A stretch of DNA of 64,000 nucleotides from Phaffia rhodozyma (taxonomy: Eukaryota; Basidiomycota; Tremellomycetes; Cystofilobasidiales; Mrakiaceae), in NCBI GenBank assembly GCA_014706385.1, contig JACGZH010000008.1:434001-498000 (forward strand). Direction: 5' to 3'. A model generated the notes under the pieces. That model was not told the DNA's origin. It was given only the letters and a program-made list of their open reading frames with translations, and made no database searches. Shown in pieces: positions 1-11,567 of the stretch. The first letter of the stretch is position 1. Every line of letters starts with the position of its first letter. The position numbers and the translations under genes were made by a program.

Positions 1-486
1 TCAAGTTGTCGACCGGTAAATTCACCTACGGGTATATTCCCGGAGAGGGACATAACCTTCAAGAACACAGTGTGGTCTTGATCAGAGGAGGTCGAACACA
101 AGATTTGCCCGGAGTAAAGTCAGTCCGTTGATTTTGCCGTCCCTTTGCGTGCTTCTTTGTATCTTCCCAAGCGGCTTCGTCATTTCCGGATCGAAAGAAA
201 TACGGAAAGAGGACAGTCATGTTGATCATATCTGCTCTATTGTATGTCTTGAACGAACTTGACAACCCGACAGGTACAAGATTATCCGAGGCGCGCTGGA
301 TTGTGCTGGTGTGGTCGGTCGAGTGAGGTCTCGTTCAAAGTATGGAAGTAAGTTGAATCTCTTGTTTCTTTTGATCGTGATAGATGCACTCTGTGCAGTT
401 GTGGACACATCATTGAATCGGCCCTCTGCACTACATTTTTGTTGTATCTCTTCTCTCGCATAGCTAAAAAGCCCAAGACCAAGTAG
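1..486 (+). CDS. MRPS12: Mitochondrial ribosomal protein uS12m, 5' end cut by window
   Basis: C-terminal part of the mitochondrial small-subunit protein S12, which sits at the decoding centre. Exons 1-118, 274-347 and 464-486 join in phase. The reading contains the S12 signatures [26 protein letters not shown] and, near the end, RSKYGTKKPKTK, which is the usual end of S12. The upstream part, including any targeting peptide, lies outside the window. Introns start with GTCAGT and GTAAGT and end in CAG and TAG. Homology to S12 is very clear. The mitochondrial rather than cytosolic assignment rests on the bacterial-type sequence (cytosolic uS12 differs). Its 3' end faces another mitoribosome gene 271 bases away. 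Confidence 0.95.
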
Positions 487-757
487 AGAATTCGGTTGAG
501 ATACTTTCGAAGAGAAAGGAAACGAGAAGCCCGGAGGGAAAGGGAGATGACAAAAATAACATGCCCTTAAATACCAGTTCTTCGCTCAGGAGTGTCTATC
601 GATACATTCCTTCTAGCTAAAGAGTGAGAGTGTGTTTGGTCACTGTTGTGTTGTGCTTCAAGACATGTACGTGTGTGTATCAAGAAGAAAGAAATGAGAA
701 TCAAGATAGGAAATAAACATGCATACACATCCCGCGGATGAACCTCTGAAGAGTACC

Positions 758-2460
758 TCAATCCAATCCCTCGATCTTCGCCTTGACCATTCTCTTGAAT
801 TCTGCTCTCTTGTCCGCTTCTTGTTGAACCCGAAGCTGGTACTTGTTCGCCTTCTTTTCTTCCCTGTACTTAGCCTTCCTGACCATGATATCTTGGTGAA
901 CCAAATGAACTGGCAGACCACCATCTGCCGGCGTCATCTTTGCAACAATCTTCTGATGAGGCGTTAATTCACCAGCGGCGTTCAAAGCTTCCTTTCTGGC
1001 CGCCCTAGCTGCTCGTTTCACCCTGTCAGCCTTCTGTTTGGCAAACGGATCGTAAGGTCCAGACCGAGTCTTGACAAGAGGAATGAACTGTTTAATGGCT
1101 TTCATCGGTGAAGGTGGGCAGTGTCCTTTACGTCCCAATGCACCGTCCCAGGCGAGTCCGTTGAATTTACCACCGACGTCAACAAAGTTCCAAACAGGTG
1201 ATCGAGTGGCCTCCTTGACGACCTTGTTGGGGAAGACCGGGAAAGCAGGTGGCGGTCGGAGTGGCTTCTCCAACGCAATCTTTGATGTCAAAGCCTGTTC
1301 TCCATCCCTGACCATCTCCCATGACATCTGACCAAGCGACTTGACGGTGGCAGGATCGAATCCAGAATCTTCGAACCGATGTGATCGTTCTCCAGTTTCG
1401 AGCTTTTCTGTCTCGAGATCTCGCTCGATGTCGATTCGAGAACCAAGATATTGGGTGAATTGGACAGCAGCGTTTGACCTCGGTTGGCTCTCGTGAGTGG
1501 TCGAGACGTTGTGTTCAGGAACGCAGAGGTAAGACTCCATCCCTCGAACGAAAGGACGTTGCGGAGGTTGGCCCTGTTTGTCGTGAGGGAGAGCACAGTA
1601 GAAAACCAGGATTACATTCAGTCTTGTCAGCGACTTGCCAATGAGAAAGCATGTTTATGGGGCATTCTCGTATCAAGAAGAACATGACAACATAAGAAAA
1701 GGAAGAAAAACAAAATCGACACTCACCACCTTAGCCCAAGCTTCGCCGACCTGGCCGGTCTTAATGGCTCCTGTGACGCGCTCCTTGGAAATCGAGTACT
1801 TTTCTGAAAGAAGGTTCATTCGTTCAACTGCTCCGACTTCTCCCGGGAAGCTTTTGTAGAGTTGATAGATTTCTTCCTGCAGATCGCACGATAGAGGAGG
1901 GGTGGGCTTGAAGTAGGGGTTTGCCGGATAAGGCTGTAGGAAGAAGGGAAGTTCATCATTTTCATCAGTCATGATGTACAAAAGAAAAGACGGACACGGC
2001 ATCTTGGACAGACGACCAAGAGGCTGTTCAGACAAAGTGAGAAAGAAGCCACACTCACTCTGGTCCCTCCGAGCCAATTTCGGGTCCTAGGCTTCGGCCA
2101 CTTGAACTCTGCTCCTGTCGTCTGACACCACTTCTGGAACTCCTCTCTAGCAGTTGCCTCCGACATCTTGACTGTCGATCTGTTGCTCTTGGAGTAGAAC
2201 CCCCCTGGCATTCTAGACAAGACAATCGGCTTGATAGGACGTCCGAGGTAGCCGGCGGAAAACGAGCCACCATTGTTAGAAGCGGACGGGATCGGCGATT
2301 GTGGGCTGGTAGAAGTGTTGGAAGACGAAGAGGAGGAAGAGGATATTTTTCGCGAGAGGGAGAGGGAACCTAACCTGACCGTTAATGACTTGGTCAAGCT
2401 AGAAGTCGACGTAGAGCCACAGACTGAGGATAGTGGAAGCATCGTCCTAGATGGGATCAT
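758..2460 (-). CDS. Bot1/MRPS35-type mitochondrial small-subunit protein
   Basis: Three exons (2460-2059, 1933-1727, 1573-758) give 474 residues. The N-terminus is rich in Ser, Leu and Arg without acids, like a mitochondrial presequence. The core has WPKPRTRNWLGG, then PYPANPYFKPTPPLS and a helical stretch ending ISKERVTGAIK, the pattern of the fungal Bot1p/MRPS35 family (eukaryotic mitochondrial regulator domain), a component of the mitochondrial small subunit that couples to respiration. The C-terminal third is Lys/Arg/Ala-rich and coiled. The first ATG after the upstream stop-free stretch (2460) is used; an internal ATG at 2442 is possible. The family call is from recalled motif similarity, so moderately sure. 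Confidence 0.75.
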
Positions 2461-2879
2461 AACTGATAAACAAAGAAGAAGCCCTCTGATTAATGAACGA
2501 ACGATGGTTCCAAAGAAAGGCAGAGCAGAGAGAAGAAAAAAAGGCAATAATCCTTCTAACGATCAATTAGTGATTACGTAAGTGTAACCCCGAAGACCCG
2601 ATGGATGGACAACAATCTCATCAATCTCGTCAAGAAAGAGATCAAGCCGCTATGGAGACTAACTCTGTACCCGACGACCAGCTAACGGATCCTCGAGCCA
2701 GGATCTCTCATATCTCTTGAACATCATTCTCTCTCGCACGTTCACGGGAAACTAATTCACTCATTGATTCATCCCATCTGTTTCCTTCTCTTTTGGACTT
2801 GATACTACCATCTCGTCTCATCTCCTTGTAACTCTCACCCTGAATCTTGTTCTCCCTTGGATCAATACCAATCTCCATC
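2461..2879. other. Divergent intergenic region
   Basis: 419 bases between the starts of the Bot1-type gene and the hydrolase gene. CT-rich on the plus strand close to the hydrolase start (about 2770-2870). No ORF, RNA gene or clear TATA box seen. Confidence 0.6.
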
Positions 2880-5329
2880 ATGGCGTCCTCTGCAAATGAT
2901 TATCGGGAGGATTTTGTTCATTTCAATACCATATCCTGCTTGACTCAATTGAAGGCTGAAAAGATTACACCAGTTCGTGCTCAACGCAAGTGCATTGCGT
3001 TGTTTTCTTACCCATGAACTGATACTTTTACAACAATGGCATCGAATCTAGGAACCAACTTTCAGGGATTACCCGTTCAGTTTGATGAAATCTGATCTGC
3101 TCCTTATCTGGAAATACAAAAACCTCTTCTGGCAACTAATCTCTCTCAAGCCCTCGATCACTACTGAAAGCACCCTTTCGTCCCGAGAGTTTTCAAAAGT
3201 GCGCGCCATCACCCCAACGACCATAGGCGAGCAGTTCCTACTGACTGTAGGATCCTTGATTGCCATCTGTGCAGTCTTCTGGAGTTCAGTTGTGTCGGGC
3301 GTTTTAGGACTTCTAACCCTTGCGTCCTCCGTTGGGCTATTCATGCTTTATTTAAGCAAATGTCAACCTGGTGTTGTTATCACATCGAAATATCAACCTA
3401 CGTCGAACCGTGACGATGAGGAATGGGTGAGCTTTTCTCTTTTAGAGAATACTCAGCATTGTGTTTTCTTATCCAATTATTCTTCTCTTACCTTATCCCA
3501 GTTCTTCATCAATGGAATTGTAAGGCCCATGTTATCTTGAAAGTCACTCGCCTTTCACTCGACGGATAGTAACCAAACTGAAAGTTCTTCTGTTTGTAGT
3601 GCACCGGGAACGAAGGTCTTCAAAGGGATATTGACTTCATGGCTCAAATGCAAGTAGCATCTTTGTCATCTGCCATGTTCTTCTCCCTCTTCCAAGGATG
3701 TGTCCATGAACAATTGTTGGATTGCATGCACAGGTTTGACCGGCCTATCACTGGAGTTCATAACAAAGTAGGTCTGAGCAACGACCCGAGTGAAACATCG
3801 TCACTCCAAGCGAATACTGAAATTCAATCATCATCGGCTCCTTCACATGCACTTTTAGACAAATGGTAGCCTTTACATCATTACTTATCGAGATTACTCA
3901 ACGCGTCTGACATTTCCGTGAAATGTTTATTGGAAACCACACAGGGTTCATCCTTGACATTATTGAATGCATTATCCAAAGAGACGTAAGGAAACCATTG
4001 TTATAAACATAATACAGTAACACCATTCCTGATGCGGTTCTCGTCCCTGATGCCTTAGTTTGCATATACCACTCAAGACGGAACATTGGAGCTCTATGAT
4101 CGACTCAAACGGGCTCTCTTGGATGCGAACACGAAAAGAGTGGTGCTTCTTGCACACTCCCAGGTATGTACTGCAGCTACTTTTATCGCTTCATATGCGA
4201 GCATGACTGACTCTTCAGGCTTTAATATTCTCATCAGGGTGGCATCATATCTTCTCTCATCCTTGACTATCTCCTGTCAGATATCCCTCAAGTGAGTAAA
4301 TTCTATCATTTGATGCCGCTCTCTATTTCAAGAATGAACGAGTTGAGATTAATTCACACCACATTATTCAGGTTTTTTTGCAGAAGGTCAGTTTCGAATG
4401 GGACTACTGCTACAGGACAGAGAACTTATATATTTGCGGACTTTTTCTCCAATGGATCTGATCTGCGCAGTTGGAAACCTACACGTTCGGAAACGCAGGT
4501 AGGACTTTAATATCCCAAAGCGTTTAGTCCACTCGGTAAAACAACACTGATTCACCATCCTTGGGTTGGTTTACGTCGTAGCCAATCACTTTAATTCTCC
4601 AGTCACGACACCTTCTCGAGATCATGAAGGGTCGCCTGTTGGTAAGTCAGCACGTTCGAGGTAAACATACTTATTCACGTCCCCTGATGCAACCTTCGTA
4701 TTGTGTCATCTCCTCCGTTCGACGCCCTCCTCTCCGCGTCAAATGACGGAATTTAGTTAAACATATCGAGCATTACGCAAACGGTCATGATTTCGTTGCC
4801 AGAATTGGCGTGCTGAATTGGGATGTTCCCGCAAGTGACCGTGTAGATACTCGATTCTATGGAAGGCGTGCGTGATTTGATATGTTCCGTTAGCTTGGAG
4901 ATTGTCCTCTCGGACGAACAAAACTGAATACTGATGTCGAGAACAAATGTGTACAGTATTCAGCCGACCCGATAAATCTGGCCATCTCCTAGTCGAAGTG
5001 AGAATCTTCTTTATTCTATTACTATGTTTGACGTCAGCTCAAATACTAGGCTCCTGACTCGCCGTCCTCTCGAATTTGGCTTACCTCATTATGTCAACTT
5101 CTTTTTAGAATTACTTTGAAGTAAGTTAGAAACCGTCGAAATCTAACACATCCCATATTCATCGACTCAAATTGTTTGTCTTTCTTTATCGGTTGTATAG
5201 TCCAACTGGAACCCTTCCTCTTTTTGGCTCAAATCGACTGACGGACAACCTTCAAGACTCTGGAGTTATCTCAATGGAGGTACACCCGATGACTTTCACA
5301 TTAACGGCTTCACTCATGATAAGATCTGA
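2880..5329 (+). CDS. Membrane-associated serine hydrolase of unknown substrate (fungal orphan family)
   Basis: Fourteen exons: 2880-2972, 3052-3426, 3502-3519, 3600-3771, 3945-3985, 4059-4163, 4238-4291, 4372-4386, 4471-4498, 4582-4641, 4757-4867, 4957-4997, 5109-5120, 5201-5329; 417 residues. Two hydrophobic segments lie near residues 93-125. The nucleophile elbow AHSQGG (Ser about 267) is of GXSXG type with Ala first, followed by ETYTFGNAANHF, IEHYANGHDFVAR and GRLFSRPDKSGH. I recognise this arrangement from a widespread uncharacterised fungal alpha/beta-hydrolase family; no substrate is known to me. Exons of 12, 15 and 18 nt make this model easy to mis-predict. The junction at 4997/5109 (VE-NYFE) is the least certain. 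The reading from 2880 is set by the first ATG in frame. Confidence 0.72.
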
Positions 5330-5634
5330 AGGAAATAGACGTTCCACATGATGTTTATATTTCACACCATAGATGTCTTTTATATTCAGAGTGTCTCATA
5401 CCTGAATCATGTACATAGATCATCTTTTGTGGGACCCTTGTGTATAAGCTGATCTCTTAACCTACGACCTTGTCTATAGACTGAATGCCTTCTATAGCTC
5501 CTTGTACATGAACTGACTCTGTATCTAAGATCTATGCCTAGACTGCTTCGCATATGCAACATCTTCGCATACATATGATACTCTCTCATTATTGTCGTTT
5601 CAATCCCCCTCCCCTTTCTTACACTTTTGTCTAT

Positions 5635-5636
5635 TT

Positions 5637-5676
<40 letters not shown>

Positions 5677-5678
5677 TC
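5635..5678. repeat. (TTTC)n microsatellite
   Basis: Eleven perfect tandem TTTC units in the intergenic region after the orphan hydrolase gene. Such a tract is expected to vary in length between strains. Confidence 0.95.
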
Positions 5679-5704
5679 AACCATCCGTTATATATTATGA
5701 CCTC

Positions 5705-5726
5705 TTTTTTTTTTTTTTTTTTTTTT
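5705..5726. repeat. Poly-T tract
   Basis: Uninterrupted run of 22 T, shortly after the TTTC microsatellite. Could be length-variable or an assembly weak point. Confidence 0.9.
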
Positions 5727-6054
5727 AACTCAGAATCTTCTCGCTGTCGTGGATCTTGCGCTATTTAGTCGACAATGGATTGAGATTGTGTGATTCATTG
5801 AAAATGCAGAATGTTTCCAAGCAAAAACAGATACATCATAACTCAGACGGACATATAGACGATAGACAAAGGAAGAGAAAGAGAGAAAGGTTACAATATT
5901 GTCGGACGAATGCCGAACGAGAGATGACTCAAGATAACAGTGCACGAGGAAGAGAATGGGATAGATGAGCCAGACATGATCCAGAAAGAGCAGAGAGGAG
6001 AAGAAGAGAGAAGACTTTCCTATCTAAGAGGAAAGAAACATGAACAAGAGGTTC

Positions 6055-8821
6055 TTAAATATTAGGCATTAATCTATCGTATTTAATGAACGTATCGGTA
6101 TCAACGATTGAGGCAGAGATGAGATCTCTGGCTTCTAACCAAACCCAGATCTGATGATATCGTTTCATTATACAAAATACAAGAGAAGAATCAATACCAG
6201 GCCTCCAAGTTTCGACGTATTGATCAATATGGATCGGACTGAATGAAGAAAAAAGGACAGACCTTGATCATCGCGCCGAGATCTTTACCAGGTACTTGCC
6301 CGATCGCCTCCCTCGTACCCATTTGCCGACCCAGCTGTCTCAGAATCGGCAAAGCGCTCTTGAAAAGATCCATGTTCGGATCCAGCTGTCTACCAATCCC
6401 TTCCAAGAGAAGGATCGAGATCACCGTGTTTACAAAGTCACCTTCCATCTTGACGTGCGATCGCCTGACGGCTGAAAGGACTTCAGTCAAGATATCAGAA
6501 ATCTTGATTTGGGCGAGGGAGAACGTCTTGGACTTGACGGAGAGTACGAGGTGTTGAATTTTGAGAGCAAAGTTTTCTTCGTCAATCACAAGATGGGGCG
6601 TTCGGCAACGCTCGACCATCAATTTGCCGGCTTGAAAATCGGATCGAGAAGGAGATTCGATGGACTGTCATCAGTAAGAATACAAAACCTCGCACACAAA
6701 TGCGTTACTCACCCTTGTATCCATCAAACTCGGCAACCGCTTGGAACCTGAATATGCGATAGAACCAAACAATCAGATTCTACCAAATCGTGTGACTATC
6801 ACAGCGAGAAGTCTTGAAACTTACAAATCTAAGAAGTTTCGCCTATTCAAATCGTCCAAATGTGTGACCAGGCCCGCATCGATGAATACCAACTCTGGTT
6901 GCCAACCACCCATGTAAAGCCTATCGAGTTCAGCTAGCCAGGCCTCTTTATCATGAGATAATCGAGACAGTCGAGCTACAATCTCATCAGACTCATTCGC
7001 GGCTTGAGTCGAGTTGGCTGAAGGCGAGGCTGGTTGTGAGGAACCTATTATCGATTTCCAGAGACTACTGAACATGGTCGAAGTCGTAGGTCGGAAAAAT
7101 TTGACCTGCGGGCGGTTAGCACATTGAGAGTAAAGTCCAAAGAGGAAGTGTATGAGAAAGACGAATGGAGATCAGGTTGTTCAAAATAAAATAGGCGGAC
7201 CATGATGTTTCCAGGATGTAGATCGCCATCTGATTCAGTACATAAGATCGGCATAAGCAAGTCAGATAACGTATGTCGATAAAACCGTTGACCAAACAGG
7301 GTGGTTACATACGAGTCCAGTTGTCCAACAAGAGCATGTTCTACCAGATTCAGACAAACATTACAACCGAGTTGAGATTTAGACATACGTCCACAAGAAT
7401 ATTAGAGGGGGGTTTTAGTAGCTGAGAAAGATTCAGATAAAGCTTACCAAAAACGCATCTAATCCCATATTGGCCAGCTGGTCGTCATACTGGGCTCCTC
7501 CGTTTCTCAAGAAGTATTTGAGCGGTAATGCGTTCTCAAACTCTTCCACTAGTACATCCTTTGTGCTAAAATCTCTGACCGGTCTAGGGAAACTGATGGC
7601 GGTCCGTCTCAGCTGGAAGTTTTCCTCGAACCGACTCAGATTACTCGCCTCGACAGTGAGATCTAACTGTTGGTTCATCATTTCTCCAAATACTTTGACC
7701 TCATCCGGGAATGAAAGCCACTCCATCCCCGGGAATGCATTGAGAACCGAGGCAAAGAAACCCATGATTCGAAGATCCCGAGCGATCGTCTGGTGTACTC
7801 TAGGATGAAGAATCTTGATAGCTACTGCAGAATGTGGAACAGATGCTAAATCGATCCCGACCGTCGTCGTAGGAATCACCGGAGATGGAGTGCTTGGTAC
7901 ACGCTTTTTGGGTTCTCTATATGACGGTGGCACGATCTCCGGTCGGAGAGTGGCCTTATAGACTTGAGCGATCGCACCGCAACCGATTGGTTGATCATCA
8001 AAGTGTTCAAACACCTCTTCGAACGGTTTCTGGAAGACATGCTCGATCACTCGTCGGGTGTGTCTGAATGAATGAGGCTTTCCGTTCGAATGAAGCTGAC
8101 CGAGAGCTTCGCAAAGGTGAGCTGGGAATAAGTCCGATCGGGAGCCAGCCCATTGAGCGAGCTACATTGAGTCAGATATACAACAGCAATCAGTTTGAGG
8201 GCATGCAAGACGCTATTATTGTCGCTCAGATCTCTTACAAACCTTGATGAAACTTGGCCCAGCTCTCTCCATTTGCTTGACCAGGACTTTATACCACCAG
8301 ATTGCACCAGATCGATCGCCCTTCTCCCCATTCTTCAACCTTTCTCGCTGTCCGAAGAAGGTGACCGGGACCAAAAAGATGACGGGTAAGAAGAGTCCCG
8401 CTAGGTGAAGAAACCTAAGACCTGTCAAGAACGGTTCGAGGATGTAGTCGTTCAGGAGAGACAACACTGTCCTCCGTGGCCGATCCTCGATAGTGGACAG
8501 AGCGTCTGAAGGAATAGGTTCCTGCTCGGTTGGCGCTAGATGATTTGTCTCGGCAGAGAACTGTATGTTCGGGCCACCAAACGCAAGCAATAGACCTGCT
8601 GTGGGAACGACATAATAAAGATACTTGTTGAAACGGAACAAATGCTGTTTTCTAAAGGTCGATCTAGAGCCTTCAAGGGTGGATGTGGGAGAAGCTAGGC
8701 TAGAGTAGGTCGATCGCCGATAGGGGGAGAGGGCTTGTCGGATGAATGGACTGGTACACGATTGGGTCGTTCGGAGGCCAACAGGTAGCCTTCGAGATGC
8801 GAGACGAAGCGAGACGGACAT
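6055..8821 (-). CDS. CQD1: Mitochondrial UbiB/ABC1-family kinase-like protein (CQD1/ADCK2 type)
   Basis: Eight exons (8821-8243, 8161-7448, 7340-7313, 7229-7201, 7105-6825, 6747-6713, 6630-6263, 6150-6055) encode 709 residues. An Arg/Ser-rich N-terminus and a hydrophobic segment (YYVVPTAGLLLAFGG) fit import into the inner membrane. UbiB hallmarks: FIKLAQWAGSR (the KxGQ region), the Ala-rich loop GCGAIAQVYKA, AVAIKILHP with the probable ATP-site Lys, HGDLHPGNIM as catalytic loop, and VFIDAGLVTHL as the DFG-equivalent. Yeast CQD1 and human ADCK2 act in coenzyme Q and phospholipid distribution in mitochondria; the CQD1/ADCK2 subfamily is inferred from overall pattern. The intron after GNIM starts with the weak donor GTCCGC. 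Confidence 0.88.
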
Positions 8822-9187
8822 TGAAGACGTCCGATATATGTCTAGCGAGGCTCAACGAGATACAGCAAGATCTATGAGGACAAAGTTTGTATCTTGGTTG
8901 ATCGGCGGATGGATGTAGTGAAGATAGAAGGCGGGGGGAAACAACGGAGAATAATCAAGATGGAGTGTAATGTTTACGTCATCGATCTCTTTCGCGTGCG
9001 AACTGAGCAGCAATATCCGACGGGCTGATGAGATGCTCGCATTCATTCTACGATCTGTTTCTCAGATAGGCTGGTAGTGCAGAGTGTTGATGGCTTGCCC
9101 AGAACTAAGTACATATTCCAGACGATGCAAGGATCCATATTATCATTATCTTGATTGACTTCAAGCAAGGCAGCTAGTTGCGCTAGA
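8822..9187. other. Intergenic region
   Basis: 366 bases between the CQD1-type start and the 3' end of the NudC-domain gene, both on the minus strand. It carries the promoter of the former. The 64-codon open frame at 8852-9046 (minus) shows no protein-like pattern and is not called. Confidence 0.55.
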
Positions 9188-11354
9188 TCACAATACCCCT
9201 CTCAGCAACACAATGGTTTGCTCACACAGCCCGATTAACACATCTTCTCCTGAAATTTTGACCGCTTTGACCCCAACCAGAGCGCCTTCCTCTCCTCCTC
9301 CCATCTTGAAGACACCCGAAGGAGCAGTCATCTGACCTTCGGCCTCTTGGTAGATGAACAAATCACCCTGCGCGCCTTCCGTTGTAGGCGAAGTGAAGGC
9401 AAGAACTTTAGCGGGCGATAAATGATCAACCAAGGGAGTGTGTAGGATATATTTGGTTTCTCGTTTAGAAGAAAGCACAAAGGAAAGTGCAGGGAATGTC
9501 TTGAGATGGGTGAATGGAGAGTTAAAGTCTGAAGGGGGCTTGAAAAGCAGGGCGTCCAGCTGGATTGGATGTAAGAGCAGACGGTTCGTTTTCAGAATCA
9601 CTGGCGGAGAGAAACACGATACCTTGGTAAATCTGTAGCAAAGTAGATGGGACATACAGAGTACTTAACCAAGATCTCCTCTCCTTGGTTGTCATTTCTT
9701 CTGAAACCAGTTCGGACCCATTCCAGCTCGCTACCGATCACATGTTCTGCGCCAATCAATTTGTCGACCTTGACCTCCTCCTTTGTTGCTTCTAACACAT
9801 CATTTTTCTCTTCACGGCCCCCTATGAATGACCATTTAACCAATTTACCCACTCCGCCTCTTTCTCCGTCCTCGCCTGCTGCCTCTCCGGAACCGTCCTC
9901 CCGCTCATCATCGTCCAAATCCATGTCGTCCCTCAACAAACTCGACAGGCCGCCCGGCAACTCTGATGGAAGTTCCTCGTTTGATGGACCTGGTCCCGTA
10001 AACTTGGCGAGATTGGCAGCAATTGCCGACCTTGTTTCGTCAGAAAGGGTCTCTTCGACATCAGCCATGTCTCCAACTCCGGCGGTCGAGTTGGGTAGGA
10101 ACAAGTGTGGCCATCTGGTCTGGGTATTCGTTTTTTCCAGTTCGATCGTTAGGAGTCCCTCGGAGGGTTCCCACTGCCAGAAGCTCTCATCAGGCCGAAC
10201 GATATCCCACCACGCTCGACGATCGAATCCTGGAAGCGGGGGAAAGACGTTCATGGAGGATGAACTGGAGTTGAGTGATATTGTAAGATGTTTCGGGGAG
10301 ATAGAAATATGGATATGCGATTTGGGAGTATCTTGGGGAAGCGGAACGGAGATTGTGATCGAGTTCGACGTCTGGGTCCAACTGAAGGATGTTTGGGAAT
10401 CTTCTGAGCGTGGTTGTGAATCGGTAGAGCCTAACAGAGTATCGTCAGAGGAGGACGAAGGCGAGTGCAGATTCGAATAGTGTTCGGATGATCCTATCAG
10501 GAAGTGCTCGGATTTGAAGGAGACATATATCGGAGCGTCTTTTCCATGTAGCTCCCACATAATATTTAGCTCTTTGATAGAAGTCGAATCCGTCTCCATC
10601 TCATCACTGTCATCATGATCGAAATTGACGAGCATGATATCGAAACCGGCCTCTCTGGACCATCCTTTGTCATCATCTAGCTTGGTCCGCTTGGCCGATG
10701 AAATCAAGATCTTTTGATCTCCTGCGACCCACTCGACCTTGAACGGTCGGAGTTCTCGGCTTGAAGGGTCAAGAAGTTCGTAGCTTGGTCCCAAAGTCCC
10801 AGATAGAGAGGTTGCAGAAGGAGTAACATGGACAGGATACAGCCGGCCGCGACCATCCGAGGCGAGATATGTTGTTGGAGAGACAGAAGTGATGGAAGGA
10901 TATTCTGATGGCTGGGACCCGTCGTTCTCGACGGGCACTGGTAGTGAGCAAACGGGTGAGAATACTGGTTCAAAGGTCTACAAGAAACACCGGGTACACA
11001 AACGTCGACAAAGAAATCACAAGAAGTGTGAGCGTCCAGACAAAAGCATCCAACTGGATCACACAGAGAGAAACAAACGAGACTGACCTCACCAATCTTC
11101 ATGGCCCATATGTTCCATGTCTCGTCCACCCAACACATCCATCCTCCGTAGCCTACAGCGAGATGGTCATGATGTATCCTACTCTGAATTTCTCGAACGG
11201 ACAGAGGCGTCTTGCCATGCTGGACACCCCGCTGAGAGATTGATGCTCCCGGTACGGCAAAAGAGGTTGAAGTAAACTCTGATCTGGATAGCTTGTAAGA
11301 CTCAAACTTTGGATTAGAGAATGCCTTGTTATGAGGAAACGATCTGGAGGACAT
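9188..11354 (-). CDS. NUDCD1: NudC-domain protein 1 homologue
   Basis: Three exons (11354-11088, 10977-9670, 9622-9188) give 669 residues. The middle holds a CS/p23-like NudC domain at about residues 285-385: SFSWTQTSNSITISVPLP, then HLTISLNSS, RAWWDIVRPDESFWQWE and LLTIELEK. The N-terminal part (KFESYKLSR, then repeated strands) and the C-terminal beta-rich tail match the layout of NUDCD1 (CML66), whose family members act as Hsp90-linked co-chaperones for beta-propeller clients. An acidic low-complexity stretch lies between. The start is the first ATG (11354); the frame stays open further upstream without ATG. The last intron (9669-9623) is only 47 nt and starts GTTAAG, so that junction is less sure. 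Confidence 0.82.
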
Positions 11355-11567
11355 TGCTTGCTGATGGTCTGGATGAACCCAACGGTCTAGGGAACCCAAA
11401 AGTTAGGTGAACGACATCTCTAGGGTTACGTCAATCGTCTGATGTAGGCTCTGTTACACCCAGCCAGCCTTCTACCTCGTTAGACACCATCACACACAGC
11501 ACCCCATCCGTTCGATCCATTCAACTCTTGCCCGAACAAGCATACATCGATCGCTTGACAGCCCAAC

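Larger units (their letters stand above)
5330..6054. other. Intergenic region between convergent genes, with simple repeats
   Basis: 725 bases between two 3' ends. It holds a TTTC microsatellite and a poly-T tract, listed separately, and otherwise AT-rich sequence without a supported gene. Confidence 0.6.

Noticed and set aside
5635..5726. Repeats that might mark a mobile element or array
   Set aside because: They are simple TTTC and poly-T tracts; no terminal repeats, transposase, reverse transcriptase or spacer structure in the window.
7387..7420. Possible 11-residue extra exon in the UbiB-type gene
   Set aside because: It would insert residues into the conserved run before the HGDLHPGN loop; direct joining of 7448 to 7340 matches the family without a gap.
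9647..10480. 277-codon open frame on plus, opposite the NudC-domain gene
   Set aside because: It lies wholly antisense to a long conserved exon and its composition (Ser/Pro-rich) mirrors that exon; no independent motif.
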